Shown piece after piece: positions 47,289-56,512 of a DNA stretch of 64,000 nt. The notes beneath the pieces were generated by a model. It saw nothing but the letters and a program-made list of their open reading frames with translations, was not told the DNA's origin and ran no database searches. Source of the DNA: Nocardioides sp. REDSEA-S33_B3. GTDB taxonomy: Bacteria; Actinomycetota; Actinomycetes; Propionibacteriales; Nocardioidaceae. A program made the position numbers and the translations under genes. Location: assembly GCA_001627335.1 (NCBI GenBank), contig LUPK01000010.1:1-64000 (forward strand), given 5' to 3'. Positions within the stretch are counted from its first letter, which is position 1. Every line of letters starts with the position of its first letter.

Positions 47289-48499
47289 CGGCGGGCCTCC
47301 TGCGGTCGTCGGTCCTGGTCGCGGGCGGTGGCGTCCCCGGCGGGCTCGGCGAACCGGACCTGGAGCCGGCCGTCCTCGACCCGGGCGCCGGCCACCCGCA
47401 GGCGGGAGAGGCCGGACGGGAGCGTGAGCAGGCGGCGGTAGGAGCCGACCGTGACCACCAGCTCGTCGTCGTTGCGCGCGATGTCCACCTCCGCCCGGGT
47501 GACGAAGGGCAGCGCCAGGCGCAGCTCGGCCCCCCGCTCGGTGCGGGTGACCTGGAAGGGACCCTCACCCTGCGGCGGCGCGAGCGGGTCGGATCCGTCG
47601 TACACCTCGGTCGCCAGGGCGTGCAGGGCCTCGACGCCGACCGGCTCCACGGGGCGGTACTCCGAGCGCCACACCGGCAGCCCCGCGAAGGACTGCGAGA
47701 CCTGGGCGAGCACGGCGTCCTGGGCCGCGACCCAGCCCTCGCGCCAGGCGTCGCCGCCCGAGGGGAAGACCCGGTTGGCCACCACGCCGTCCACGCGGTA
47801 GCCGAAGAGTGAGAGGTTGGTGTAGCTGCGACGGGCCTCCGCCAGCACGACCGTCTCGGGGGTCAGGACGAGACGCACGCTCGCCTCCGGTCCGGACAGC
47901 AGTGCCCGGACCTCCTCGAGCTCGGCGTGCAGCCGCTCGATCGCGTCGAAGACGTCGTCCCCGGGCATGGGGACGCCGGCCGCCCTCGTGAGGACCGGCT
48001 TCAGGGCCTTGACGATGCGCCGCTCGGCGGGCAGGACGCGGTGCATGTACCACCCCAGCGCCTCGGGGAGGGCCAGCAGCCGCAGCGTCTCGGCGGTGGG
48101 TGCACAGTCGACGACCACGACGTCCCAGCGCCCGGACATGGCCTGGAGCCGCAGCTCGAGCAGGGCCAGGACCTCCTCGGCCCCCGGAATCACCGTCAGC
48201 TCCTCCGCCGCGACCGGATCCACCCCCGCGACGTCGAGGACCGAGAGCAGGTAGCGCTGGATGTCGGCCCAGGACTGCTGGAACCGCAGCTGGGCGTCGA
48301 CCTGTTGGACGAAGAGGCGGGGGGCCACCTCGGTGGGCTCGGGGCCGACGGGGGCACCGAACGCGTCGGCCAGGGAGTGCGCGGCGTCCGTCGAGAGCAC
48401 CAGCGTGCGGTGTCCGTCGGCGGCAGCCAGCGCAGCCGTGCCCGACGCGATCGTCGACTTCCCGACGCCGCCCTTGCCGGTGAACAGGAGGATGCGCAC
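47285..48499 (-). CDS. ArsA/Get3-family ATPase
   Basis: 404 residues from the GTG at 48499 (VRILLFTGKGGVGKSTIASG). Deviant Walker A GKGGVGKST (~8-16), switch I STDAAHSLADAFG (~40-52), VVVDCAPTAETLRLL (switch II, ~135-150) and GVVANRVFPSGGDAW define the ArsA/TRC40 group. A C-terminal alpha-crystallin-like beta domain (VTRAEVDIARNDDELVVTVGSYRRLLTLP) is fused, as in many actinobacterial and chlorobial Get3-like proteins. No arsenite Cys triad is evident, so arsenic transport is unlikely; a client-targeting or envelope role is possible. Eleven bases separate it from the SRPBCC gene. Confidence 0.9.
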   Translation of the reverse strand: MRILLFTGKGGVGKSTIASGTAALAAADGHRTLVLSTDAAHSLADAFGAPVGPEPTEVAPRLFVQQVDAQLRFQQSWADIQRYLLSVLDVAGVDPVAAEELTVIPGAEEVLALLELRLQAMSGRWDVVVVDCAPTAETLRLLALPEALGWYMHRVLPAERRIVKALKPVLTRAAGVPMPGDDVFDAIERLHAELEEVRALLSGPEASVRLVLTPETVVLAEARRSYTNLSLFGYRVDGVVANRVFPSGGDAWREGWVAAQDAVLAQVSQSFAGLPVWRSEYRPVEPVGVEALHALATEVYDGSDPLAPPQGEGPFQVTRTERGAELRLALPFVTRAEVDIARNDDELVVTVGSYRRLLTLPSGLSRLRVAGARVEDGRLQVRFAEPAGDATARDQDRRPQEARR

Positions 48500-48509
48500 G
48501 CAGCCGCCC

Positions 48510-48947
48510 TCAGGCCAGCTGCTCGACGCGCTTCTTGAGCCCCTTGAGCGCGGTGTCGATGAGGATCTTCTCGCCCTTGCGCTTGAGCATCCCGATGAGG
48601 GGGATGGAGACGTCGAGGGCCAGACGGTAGGTGACCTCGGTCGACCCGCCCTTCTCGCGCAGCACGTAGGCGCCGTCGAGGGCGCGAAGCATCTTGCCCT
48701 CGACGAGGGTCCAGGTGACCTCACGGTCCCCGTCCCAGGTGTAGGCCAGGGTGTACTCGTCCTTGATCGGCGAGACGTCGAGTGCGAAGAACACCTGCTC
48801 GGCGCGACCGTCGGCCCCGGTGGCGACGACGTCGGCGGTGGTGACGCCCTTGGCCCAGGCGGGGTAGCTCTCGAAGTCGGCGATCACGGCCATGACCTCG
48901 GAGGGGGTGGCGTCGATCACGATCGACGAGGTGGTCTGCTCAGCCAC
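48510..48947 (-). CDS. SRPBCC (START-like/Coq10-type) family protein
   Basis: 145 residues of the helix-grip fold: SSIVIDATPSEVMAVIADFESYPAWAKGVTTADV (~7-40), FALDVSPIKDEYTLAYTWDGDREVTWTLVEGKML and a long C-terminal helix (LIDTALKGLKKRVEQL). The fold makes a hydrophobic cavity that binds lipids, quinones or polyketides. It begins the SRPBCC-ArsA-DUF5304-glkA-ROK operon with its GTG at 48947, divergent from the acyl-CoA ligase (162-base gap). A lipid-binding partner for the ligase is plausible but unproven. Confidence 0.9.
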   Translation of the reverse strand: MAEQTTSSIVIDATPSEVMAVIADFESYPAWAKGVTTADVVATGADGRAEQVFFALDVSPIKDEYTLAYTWDGDREVTWTLVEGKMLRALDGAYVLREKGGSTEVTYRLALDVSIPLIGMLKRKGEKILIDTALKGLKKRVEQLA

Positions 48948-49108
48948 TGCGACTCTCTTTCCGACGCTGGACAGCGGGGGTTCGTGACGGGTTCGTCAGG
49001 GGTCAGCGGGGGGACCTCCGGCTGCGCGAGCGTACCGGATGGGGCCCCCTCCGCCCGACGGCGGTAACGTGCCCGGGCACGTTCGTCGAAGGCCAGACAG
49101 GAGCAGCC

Positions 49109-50899
49109 GTGCGCGAGTACTCGACGCCCATGACCGTCGAGGTCCCCACCACCGGCAACCTCACCGACGCCGTCGTCCGCAACGCGGCCGAGGCGCCCGA
49201 CGCGGTGGTGATGAGCCGCCCCGACGGTGCCGGCGACTGGACCGACGTGACCGCAGCCTCGTTCCACGACCAGGTACGCGCCGTCGCCAAGGGCCTGGTC
49301 GCCGCGGGCATCGAGCCCGGCGACCGGGTGGCGCTGATGTCGAAGACACGCTTCGAGTGGACGCTGCTGGACTACGCCATCTGGTTCGCCGGTGCTGTGA
49401 CGGTGCCGGTCTACGAGACCTCCTCGGAGGAGCAGGTCGCCTGGATCCTCGCCGACTCCGGCGCCCGTGCCGTCGTCACCGAGGGCCCCGAGCACACAGC
49501 CCGGGTCACCGCGGTCCGCGCCGACCTCGAGGACCTCCGTCACGTGTGGTCCTTCGCCGACAACGCGGTCGACGTCCTGTCGCGCCTGGGTGCCGACGTC
49601 GCCGACGAGCAGCTGGAGCAACGTCGTACGACGGCGACACCGCTGGACCTGGCGACGATCATCTACACCTCCGGCACGACCGGACGCCCGAAGGGCTGCA
49701 TGCTCACGCACGGCAACTTCCTCTTCGAGCTGGGCGTGGCCACCGAGGAGCTCGAGTCCCTCTTCGAGACCGAGGGCGCCTCCACGGTGCTCTTCCTCCC
49801 GCTGGCGCACGTCTTCGCCCGGATCATCCAGGTGGGCTGCGTCATGTCGCGCACCCGCCTGGGCCACAGCCCCGACATCAAGAACCTCCTGCCGGACCTG
49901 CAGTCCTTCCGCCCGACCTTCGTGCTCGCCGTGCCGCGGGTCTTCGAGAAGGTCTTCAACACCGCCTCCCAGAAGGCGGCCGCCGAGGGCCGCGGCAAGG
50001 TCTTCGACCGGGCCACCGAGACCGCCATCGCCTGGTCGCGCGCACAGGACCGGGGGCGGGTCCCGCTGAGGGTCCGGGCCGAGCACGCCGTCTTCAGCCG
50101 GCTCGTCTACGGCAAGCTCCTCGCCGCGCTCGGCGGCAGCTGCACGTTCGCGGTCTCCGGCGGCGCGCCCCTCGGGGAGCGGCTGGGCCACTTCTACCGC
50201 GGCGTCGGGCTGACCATCCTCGAGGGCTACGGCCTGACCGAGACCACCGCCGCCCTCACCGTCAACCTGCCGGGCGCGCACAAGATCGGCACGGTCGGGC
50301 GTCCCTTGCCGGGCACGGCCGTGCGCGTGGCCGACGACGGCGAGCTGCTCTTCCGCGGCGGCCAGGTGTTCGCCGGCTACTGGGGCAACGAGTCGGCCAC
50401 GGCCGAGACCCTCGAGCGCGACGGGTGGTTCCACAGCGGCGACGTCGGCGAGGTCGACGACGAGGGCTTCGTGCGCATCACCGGCCGCAAGAAGGAGATC
50501 CTGGTGACCGCCGGCGGCAAGAACGTCGCCCCCGCCGTCCTGGAGGACCGGGTCCGTGCCCACGCCCTGGTCGACCAGTGCCTCGTGGTCGGCGACGGCC
50601 AGCCCTTCATCGGTGCGCTCGTCACCCTGGACCGCGAGGCGCTGACCGTCTGGGCCGAGGCCCGTGGTCTGTCCGGCTCGGCCGAGGACCTGCTCGACCA
50701 CGCCGACGTCCGGGCCGCGGTGGAGGAGGCGGTCGAGGACGCCAACAAGGCGGTCTCCAAGGCCGAGTCGATCCGCAAGTTCGTGGTGATCGCCGACGAG
50801 TGGACCGAGGAGGGCGGGCAGCTCACGCCCAGCCTGAAGCTGCGTCGCTCCGTGGTCATGCGCGAGTCGCGGGCCCACGTGGAGGCGCTCTACCGCTGA
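49109..50899 (+). CDS. fadD: Long-chain fatty-acid-CoA ligase (FadD15-like)
   Basis: AMP-forming acyl-CoA synthetase that activates fatty acids for degradation or lipid synthesis. 596 residues. P-loop IIYTSGTTGRPKGCMLTH (~184-201); LPLAHVFARIIQ; FVLAVPRVFEKVFNTASQKA; GAPLGERLGHFYRGVGLTILEGYGLTET (A5 motif); GWFHSGDVGEVDDEGFVRITGRKKEILVTAGGKNVAP (A7-A8). The catalytic Lys of the A10 motif is in SLKLRRSVV. GTG start at 49109. It faces the SRPBCC operon divergently. The substrate chain length is inferred from the family only. Confidence 0.94.
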   Translation: MREYSTPMTVEVPTTGNLTDAVVRNAAEAPDAVVMSRPDGAGDWTDVTAASFHDQVRAVAKGLVAAGIEPGDRVALMSKTRFEWTLLDYAIWFAGAVTVPVYETSSEEQVAWILADSGARAVVTEGPEHTARVTAVRADLEDLRHVWSFADNAVDVLSRLGADVADEQLEQRRTTATPLDLATIIYTSGTTGRPKGCMLTHGNFLFELGVATEELESLFETEGASTVLFLPLAHVFARIIQVGCVMSRTRLGHSPDIKNLLPDLQSFRPTFVLAVPRVFEKVFNTASQKAAAEGRGKVFDRATETAIAWSRAQDRGRVPLRVRAEHAVFSRLVYGKLLAALGGSCTFAVSGGAPLGERLGHFYRGVGLTILEGYGLTETTAALTVNLPGAHKIGTVGRPLPGTAVRVADDGELLFRGGQVFAGYWGNESATAETLERDGWFHSGDVGEVDDEGFVRITGRKKEILVTAGGKNVAPAVLEDRVRAHALVDQCLVVGDGQPFIGALVTLDREALTVWAEARGLSGSAEDLLDHADVRAAVEEAVEDANKAVSKAESIRKFVVIADEWTEEGGQLTPSLKLRRSVVMRESRAHVEALYR

Positions 50900-51100
50900 T
50901 CCCGGGCGCCACCCCACCAGCGGACGAACGACATCTCTGGAATCCGCTCAGGCTCACGGCGGTCCGCAATTGCGCGAAAAGGGCCCAACGGCCCTACCGA
51001 CGCTCCTAGCATGAACTCGGAGGGAGGCGCTGCCGCGCCTCTGTCATGACGTGCGGACATGGGGAATGGGGCCCCACGTCCCTGCAACGAAAGGTTCGTG

Positions 51101-51853
51101 ATGGACCGTCGCAGGATGCTGCTTGTCGCCGCCGCCGTGGTGGCCGCGCTGGGGACCGCGCTGGTGTTCCTCTACGTCCGCGGCGCCGACAACCGGGCCG
51201 AGGAGAAGTTCGAGACCACCGACGTGCTGGTCGCCACCGTGCAGATCGAGCGCGGTGAGCGCATCGCCGACGCCGCCGCGGCCGGCAAGCTCGCCCGTCA
51301 GGCCGTCCCCCAGGGCCAGGTCCTGCCCGGCGCCCTGGTCACCACCGAGGGCGTCGACCAGCAGCTCGCGCTGACCGTCATCTACCCCGGCGAGCAGATC
51401 GTGCCGCAGAAGCTCGGCGACACCGCCGTGGACGAGCCGCGCCTGCAGATCCCCGACCAGGGCGACATGGCGATGTCGATCAACCTCACCGACCCCGCCC
51501 GCGTGGCGGGCTTCGTGAACCCCGGTTCCGAGGTGGCGATCTTCATCAACGGCAGCGACGCCACCACCGGACAGCCCTACTCCCGCGTGCTGCTCACCCG
51601 GGTCAAGGTCATCGCGGTCGGCTCGACGACGCCCGTCACCACTACGACCACGACCAACGGCCAGGGCGGCGAGGGCGGCCAGCAAGTCGTCGAGTCGCTG
51701 CCCCGCACCCTCATCACGCTCTCGGTCAGCCAGGTCCAGATGCAGCGGGTGCTGCTCGGCCAGCAGCAGGGCGAGCTCTCCTTCGCGCTGCTCACCGAGG
51801 ACTCCAAGGTCACCCTCGCCCCGCCCACCACCACCGACTCCCTCTTCCAGTGA
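51101..51853 (+). CDS. cpaB: Flp pilus assembly protein CpaB (RcpC, SAF domain)
   Basis: 250 residues from ATG 51101 (MDRRRMLLVAAAVVAALGTA), with an N-terminal signal-anchor (~5-24). A SAF domain follows (VLVATVQIERGERIADAAAAGKLARQAVPQGQVLPGALV, ~42-80), then the RcpC/CpaB beta domain with MSINLTDPARVAGFVNPGSEVAIFI. A Thr run (TTTTTT, ~183-188) precedes the Gly-rich loop. In the Tad system CpaB is a periplasmic/outside-face part of the export channel, possibly a peptidoglycan-binding guide. GAAAGG lies upstream of the ATG. It is the first gene of the tad operon; ~200 bases upstream are noncoding with small inverted repeats (AGGGCC-CAAC-GGCCCT near 50980). Confidence 0.9.
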   Translation: MDRRRMLLVAAAVVAALGTALVFLYVRGADNRAEEKFETTDVLVATVQIERGERIADAAAAGKLARQAVPQGQVLPGALVTTEGVDQQLALTVIYPGEQIVPQKLGDTAVDEPRLQIPDQGDMAMSINLTDPARVAGFVNPGSEVAIFINGSDATTGQPYSRVLLTRVKVIAVGSTTPVTTTTTTNGQGGEGGQQVVESLPRTLITLSVSQVQMQRVLLGQQQGELSFALLTEDSKVTLAPPTTTDSLFQ

Positions 51854-51862
51854 GCTGATCCG

Positions 51863-53068
51863 ATGCCCGTCGCCGTCGACACCGAGACCAGTGCGGTCAC
51901 CGCGCTGCTGGCCGGCATGCCGCCGGGCAGCCAGGGCGTCGACTCCGTGGACCGGATGCGCGCCTGGCTCGGCCAACACCTCGACGAGTACGTCGTCGTG
52001 CTCGGTCCCCACCTCGACCTGGACGACTGCCTGAAGGTCTGCGAGGACCTGCGGGTCAGCCGGCCCACCGTCAGCGTCGTGCTGGTGCGCGACAAGCTGG
52101 ACACCGGGGTGCTGGGCAGCGCCATGAAGGCCGGCGCCCGCGACGTCGTGGCCGTCGAGGACACCGAGGCCGTCCGCGGCGCGGTCGACCGGGCCCGGGA
52201 GTTGTGGACTGCGCTGCGCGGCCCCAGTGGCGCCCAGCAGCTCGGGCGCGTCGTGACCGTCTTCTCGCCCAAGGGCGGGGTGGGCAAGACCACGATGGCG
52301 GTCAACCTCGCGCTGGCACTCACCGAGCGTGGCGCGCGCCGGGTCTGCCTGGTCGACCTCGACCTCGCCTTCGGCGACGTCGCCATCACCATGCAGCTGT
52401 TCCCCACGCACTCCATCGAGCACGCCATCGGCTCCGAGGACTCCCTCGACGCCGCCCATCTCGACACCCTGCTGACCCGGCACGCCGACTCCATGATGGT
52501 GCTGGCCGCCCCGGCACACCCGGACGTCCGCGAGCGGGTCTCCCCCATGCTGGTGGCCAAGGTCCTGCGCACGCTGCGCGAGACCTTCGACTTCGTCGTC
52601 GTCGACACCGCGCCGTCGTTCGACGAGCAGGTCCTGACCGCGCTCGACGAGACCGACGAGTGCGTCATCGTGGCCACCCTGGACGTGCCCACCCTGAAGA
52701 ACGTCAAGGTCGCCCTCGAGACCCTGGACATGCTCGACATCGCCCGGGGCCACCGCCACCTGCTGCTCAACCGCGCCGACGACGCGGTCGGCATCACCGG
52801 TGACAAGGTCGAACAGATCCTCGGCATCCCCGTCTCGGCCTCGGTGTCCTCCGCGGTCGAGGTGGCCGCCGCCACCAACGCGGGCACGCCCATCGTCGTG
52901 TCCACACCCTCACACCAGTCCAGCCAGGCCGTGCGCGCCCTCGCCTCGGAGATCGCGGGGGTCCCCCTCGCCGGTCCCGAGCACGACGACTCCGACCCGG
53001 CCCCCACCGACAGCGACGAGCACGACGCCGCGGAGCGCGGCCGGTCCCGCTTCCGGTTCAGGAGGTAA
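51863..53068 (+). CDS. cpaE: CpaE/TadZ-type ATPase, pilus localisation factor
   Basis: 401 residues. An N-terminal receiver-like domain without a conserved phospho-Asp (VVVLGPHLDLDDCLKVCEDLR... to ~115) is joined to a MinD/ParA ATPase: deviant Walker A SPKGGVGKTT (Lys137 and Lys142), LVDLDLAFGDVAITM, FVVVDTAPSFDEQ and LDVPTLKNVK. TadZ proteins of this build place the pilus machine at the pole or another site. The C-terminus is acidic, then RFRFRR. It begins nine bases after cpaB's stop and ends three bases before cpaF, so it is cotranscribed. Confidence 0.92.
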   Translation: MPVAVDTETSAVTALLAGMPPGSQGVDSVDRMRAWLGQHLDEYVVVLGPHLDLDDCLKVCEDLRVSRPTVSVVLVRDKLDTGVLGSAMKAGARDVVAVEDTEAVRGAVDRARELWTALRGPSGAQQLGRVVTVFSPKGGVGKTTMAVNLALALTERGARRVCLVDLDLAFGDVAITMQLFPTHSIEHAIGSEDSLDAAHLDTLLTRHADSMMVLAAPAHPDVRERVSPMLVAKVLRTLRETFDFVVVDTAPSFDEQVLTALDETDECVIVATLDVPTLKNVKVALETLDMLDIARGHRHLLLNRADDAVGITGDKVEQILGIPVSASVSSAVEVAAATNAGTPIVVSTPSHQSSQAVRALASEIAGVPLAGPEHDDSDPAPTDSDEHDAAERGRSRFRFRR

Positions 53069-53071
53069 CCC

Positions 53072-54568
53072 ATGAGCAGCCTCGCCGACCGCCTTGCGGC
53101 CGCCCGTCAGGCCGAGCAGGCCGCCGCGGACGCCGACGCCCCCCAGGGCCCCGATGCCGGCGCTCCCCCGACCGCCGACGCCGCGTCTACCACCCCCGCG
53201 GCCGCACCGGCCGCGGGCTCGAGCGCGGTGGCAGCCGCCGCCCGGCGTACCGCTCCCGAGCCGCCGCGGAAGACCCGGCTCACGTCGCAGCAGGGCGACC
53301 GGATCGAGGAGCTGAAGCAGAGCGTGCACACCGAGCTGCTCAAGCAGCTCGGTCCGCAGCTCTACGACGCCGACATGGACCAGGACCAGCTCGACCAGCG
53401 GGTCCGCGCCGTCCTCGCCGACGTGCTCAGCGCGCAGGACCGTCCCCTCTCCAGCAGCGACCGCCAGCGCGTCACCCAGGAGATCAGCGACGACATCCTC
53501 GGCTACGGCCCCATCGAGCCCTACCTGCGCGACCCCGATGTCTCCGAGGTCATGGTCAACGGGCACAAGGACATCTGGCTCGAGCGCAAGGGCAAGCTGG
53601 TCCCGGCGGAGGCGACCTTCGCCGACGAGGCGCACCTGCGTCGCACCATCGACAAGATCGTCTCCCGCATCGGTCGACGCGTCGACGAGTCCTCCCCGAT
53701 GGTCGACGCCCGCCTCCCCGACGGCAGCCGCGTCAACGCCGTGGTCCCGCCGCTGGCGGTCGACGGCTCCGCGCTGACGATCCGGAAGTTCGCCGCCGAC
53801 CCGCTCACCGCGCTCGACCTGATCTCGTTCGGCTCCCTGACCCCCCAGACCTGCGACTTCCTCGAGGCCTGCGTCCGTGGCCGCCTCAACGTCATCGTCT
53901 CCGGCGGCACCGGCGCCGGAAAGACGACCACCCTCAACGTGCTGTCCTCCTTCATCCCCGGCGACGAGCGCATCGTGACCATCGAGGACGCCGCCGAGCT
54001 CCAGCTCAAGCAGGACCACGTCGTGCGCCTGGAGTCGCGCCCGGCCAACATCGAGGGCAAGGGCGCGGTCACGATCCGCGACCTGGTCAAGAACAGCCTG
54101 CGCATGCGACCCGACCGCGTGATCGTCGGCGAGGTCCGCGACGCCTCGGCGCTGGACATGCTGCAGGCGATGAACACCGGCCACGACGGCTCCATCTGCA
54201 CCCTGCACTCCAACGGTCCCCGCGACACGCTCTCCCGCATGGAGACCATGGTCCTGATGGCGGGCATGGACCTGCCGATGCGCGCGATCCGCGAGCAGGT
54301 CGCCAGCGCCGTGGACCTGATCGTCCACCAGTCCCGGCTCAAGGACGGCTCGCGCCGCATCACGCACATCACCGAGGTCGAGCGGATGGAAGGCGACGTG
54401 ATCACCCTCCAGGACATCTTCGTGTACGACGCCTCGCTGGGCTTCGACGCCGACGGGCGCTCGCTCGGGCGGCTGCGTCCCACCGGCCTGCGCCCGAAGT
54501 TCCTGGAGAAGATGGCCTACGCCAACGTCACCGTCGACCCGATGGTCTTCGCCACGGACCGCATGTGA
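53072..54568 (+). CDS. cpaF: Flp pilus secretion ATPase CpaF/TadA
   Basis: Hexameric type II/IV secretion ATPase that powers pilin export. 498 residues. A disordered Ala/Pro-rich head (to ~60), N-terminal helical domain (VRAVLADVLSAQDRPLSSSD), then YGPIEPYLRDPDVSEVMVNGHKDIWLER (~150-177). Walker A GGTGAGKTT (278-286), ASP box ERIVTIEDAAELQL, Walker B region RPDRVIVGEVRDASALDMLQAMNTGHDG and His box SICTLHSNGPRDTLSRMETM. The stop overlaps the next start (TGATG or GTGATG). Confidence 0.94.
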   Translation: MSSLADRLAAARQAEQAAADADAPQGPDAGAPPTADAASTTPAAAPAAGSSAVAAAARRTAPEPPRKTRLTSQQGDRIEELKQSVHTELLKQLGPQLYDADMDQDQLDQRVRAVLADVLSAQDRPLSSSDRQRVTQEISDDILGYGPIEPYLRDPDVSEVMVNGHKDIWLERKGKLVPAEATFADEAHLRRTIDKIVSRIGRRVDESSPMVDARLPDGSRVNAVVPPLAVDGSALTIRKFAADPLTALDLISFGSLTPQTCDFLEACVRGRLNVIVSGGTGAGKTTTLNVLSSFIPGDERIVTIEDAAELQLKQDHVVRLESRPANIEGKGAVTIRDLVKNSLRMRPDRVIVGEVRDASALDMLQAMNTGHDGSICTLHSNGPRDTLSRMETMVLMAGMDLPMRAIREQVASAVDLIVHQSRLKDGSRRITHITEVERMEGDVITLQDIFVYDASLGFDADGRSLGRLRPTGLRPKFLEKMAYANVTVDPMVFATDRM

Positions 54569-56511
54569 TGCCCCGCCTTCTCGGACCCTCCACGAGGCGG
54601 CGCACGGGCCACCTCGGACGGCTGCTCGCCGCGCTGCTCGCCCTGGCCTGGGTGGTGTGGCCGGCGAGCGCCGGCGCCGCCGGCGAGGCGGCCTCGATCT
54701 CCTACGTCGAGCCGACCGCCGACGGCACGGTGCAGGTCATCGTGTCCCTGCCACCCGACGCCGCGCCGGACCTCGGCAGCGTCGAGCTCCGCATCGGCGG
54801 CGACCGGGTCGACGCGGAGGCCGAGCCCGCCGGCACGTCCGGTGCCGTCCGGCGCACCGCCGTCCTGGTGATGGACACCAGCAACTCGATGCGGGGCGAG
54901 AAGATCGCGGCCGCGAAGTCGGCTGCGCTCGCCTACGTCGACGGCCTGCCCGACGACGTGTCGCTGGGCATCGTGACCTTCGCCCGCTCGGTCGCCCAAC
55001 CCCTCGCCCCCACCCAGGACCGCGCGGCTGCCCGCTCGGTCATCGACGGCCTGGAGCTCTCCGCGCAGACCGCGCTCTACGACGGCGTGCTCAGCGCCGT
55101 CGATGTCGCGGGCACGGAGGGTCAGCGCACGCTGGTGGTGCTGTCCGACGGGGCCGACACCACCGACACCACGTTGGAGACGGTGACGGCGGCGGTCGAG
55201 GGCGCCGGGGTCCGCCTCGACGTCGTCTCGCTGGTCCAGGACCCTGCCGACGACCTCACGGCCCTCTCCGCGGCCGGGGACGGCGAGGTCATCCCCGCGA
55301 CGAGCGAGGCGCTGACGCGCACCTTCGCCGCCGAGGCGGACGTGCTGGACCGCCAGGTGCTGGTCACCGCCCAGGTCCCCGGCGACCTCGACTCCGTCGA
55401 CCAGACCATCGCCGTCAGCATGGACACCAGCTCCGGGACGGTGTCCGCGGAGGCGTTCGCCGCGGTCGCGGAGTCCGTCGCCGGTGGCACCGGTGTCGAC
55501 GACCAGCTGCTGCGCTCGGGCGGCTGGGTCGTGCCCAGCTGGGCGATGTACGCCGGCGTGCTGGCGATCGGGGTGGGGCTGGTGGTCCTGCTGGTCGCTC
55601 TCGTCCCCCGTCCGGCGCCGGCGCCCAGCGCCGCTGACCGCGTCGTCTCCTACACCGCCCGTACCGGTGGCGCCCCGGAGCACGAGACGCCGCGGCTCGA
55701 CACCGAGCAGGCCATCGCCCAGGCCAAGGACGCCGCCGCCCAGGTGCTGCGCCGCACCAAGGGCCTCGAGGCGAGGATCGCGCACCGTCTCGAAGGCGCG
55801 GGCAGCGAGCTCAAGCCCGCCGAGTGGCTGCTCGTCCACGCCGGGATCGTCGTCGTCTCCGGCATCTTCGGACTGCTCCTGGGGGCGGGCAACATCATCC
55901 TCGGGCTGGTGTTCATCCTGCTCGGCGTGGCCGGCCCCTGGGTCTACCTCGGGCTGCGCCGTTCCCGGCGCCGCAAGGCCTTCAACGCGGGCCTGCCCGA
56001 CACCCTGCAGCTGATCAGCGGCTCGCTGTCCGCCGGGCTCTCGCTGGCCCAGTCGGTCGACACCGTGGTCCGCGAGGGCCCCGAGCCGATCTCGACCGAG
56101 TTCCGCCGCGTCCTGGTGGAGACCCGGCTCGGCGTGACGATCGAGGACGCCCTCGAGGGCCTGGCCGAGCGCTTCGACAGCAAGGACTTCGAGTGGGTCG
56201 TCATGGCGATCCGCATCCAGCGCCAGGTCGGTGGCAACCTCGCCGAGCTGCTGGACACCGTGGCGGGCACCATGCGCGAGCGCGAGTACGTCCGCCGACA
56301 GGTCAACGCTCTGGCCGCCGAGGGCAAGCTCTCGGCCTGGGTGCTCGGCCTGCTCCCGCCCCTGTTCATGGTCTACCTGCTGCTGACCAACTACGACTAC
56401 GTCAGCGTGATGTTCACCGAGCCTCTCGGCATCGTCATGATGGTGGGAGCGGCCCTGTGGCTCGCGGTCGGCGTGTTCTGGATGAGCCGTCTGGTGAAGG
56501 TGGAGGTGTGA
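54568..56511 (+). CDS. tadB: TadB fused to an extracytoplasmic VWA domain
   Basis: 647 residues from ATG 54568 (GTG at 54565 is an alternative; both overlap cpaF's stop). Signal peptide (LLAALLALAWVVWPASAGAAG, ~16-36), a beta region, then a von Willebrand A domain (~95-280) with MIDAS residues in VMDTSNSM (DxSxS), TALYDG and LSDGADT. A span (~325-345) and cytoplasmic linker (Gln/Ala-rich) lead to a type II secretion F domain (~430-648) with GLPDTLQLISGSLSAGLSLAQSVDTV and VVMAIRIQRQVGGNLAELLDTVAGTMRER. TadB usually lacks the VWA part; this fusion would put a metal-dependent adhesion module outside the cell on the pilus platform protein. Confidence 0.9.
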   Translation: MPRLLGPSTRRRTGHLGRLLAALLALAWVVWPASAGAAGEAASISYVEPTADGTVQVIVSLPPDAAPDLGSVELRIGGDRVDAEAEPAGTSGAVRRTAVLVMDTSNSMRGEKIAAAKSAALAYVDGLPDDVSLGIVTFARSVAQPLAPTQDRAAARSVIDGLELSAQTALYDGVLSAVDVAGTEGQRTLVVLSDGADTTDTTLETVTAAVEGAGVRLDVVSLVQDPADDLTALSAAGDGEVIPATSEALTRTFAAEADVLDRQVLVTAQVPGDLDSVDQTIAVSMDTSSGTVSAEAFAAVAESVAGGTGVDDQLLRSGGWVVPSWAMYAGVLAIGVGLVVLLVALVPRPAPAPSAADRVVSYTARTGGAPEHETPRLDTEQAIAQAKDAAAQVLRRTKGLEARIAHRLEGAGSELKPAEWLLVHAGIVVVSGIFGLLLGAGNIILGLVFILLGVAGPWVYLGLRRSRRRKAFNAGLPDTLQLISGSLSAGLSLAQSVDTVVREGPEPISTEFRRVLVETRLGVTIEDALEGLAERFDSKDFEWVVMAIRIQRQVGGNLAELLDTVAGTMREREYVRRQVNALAAEGKLSAWVLGLLPPLFMVYLLLTNYDYVSVMFTEPLGIVMMVGAALWLAVGVFWMSRLVKVEV

Positions 56512-56512
56512 G

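Noticed and set aside
47285-48499. Arsenite efflux ATPase
   Set aside because: No arsenite-binding cysteine cluster and no arsB/arsR nearby; the context fits a Get3-like ATPase.
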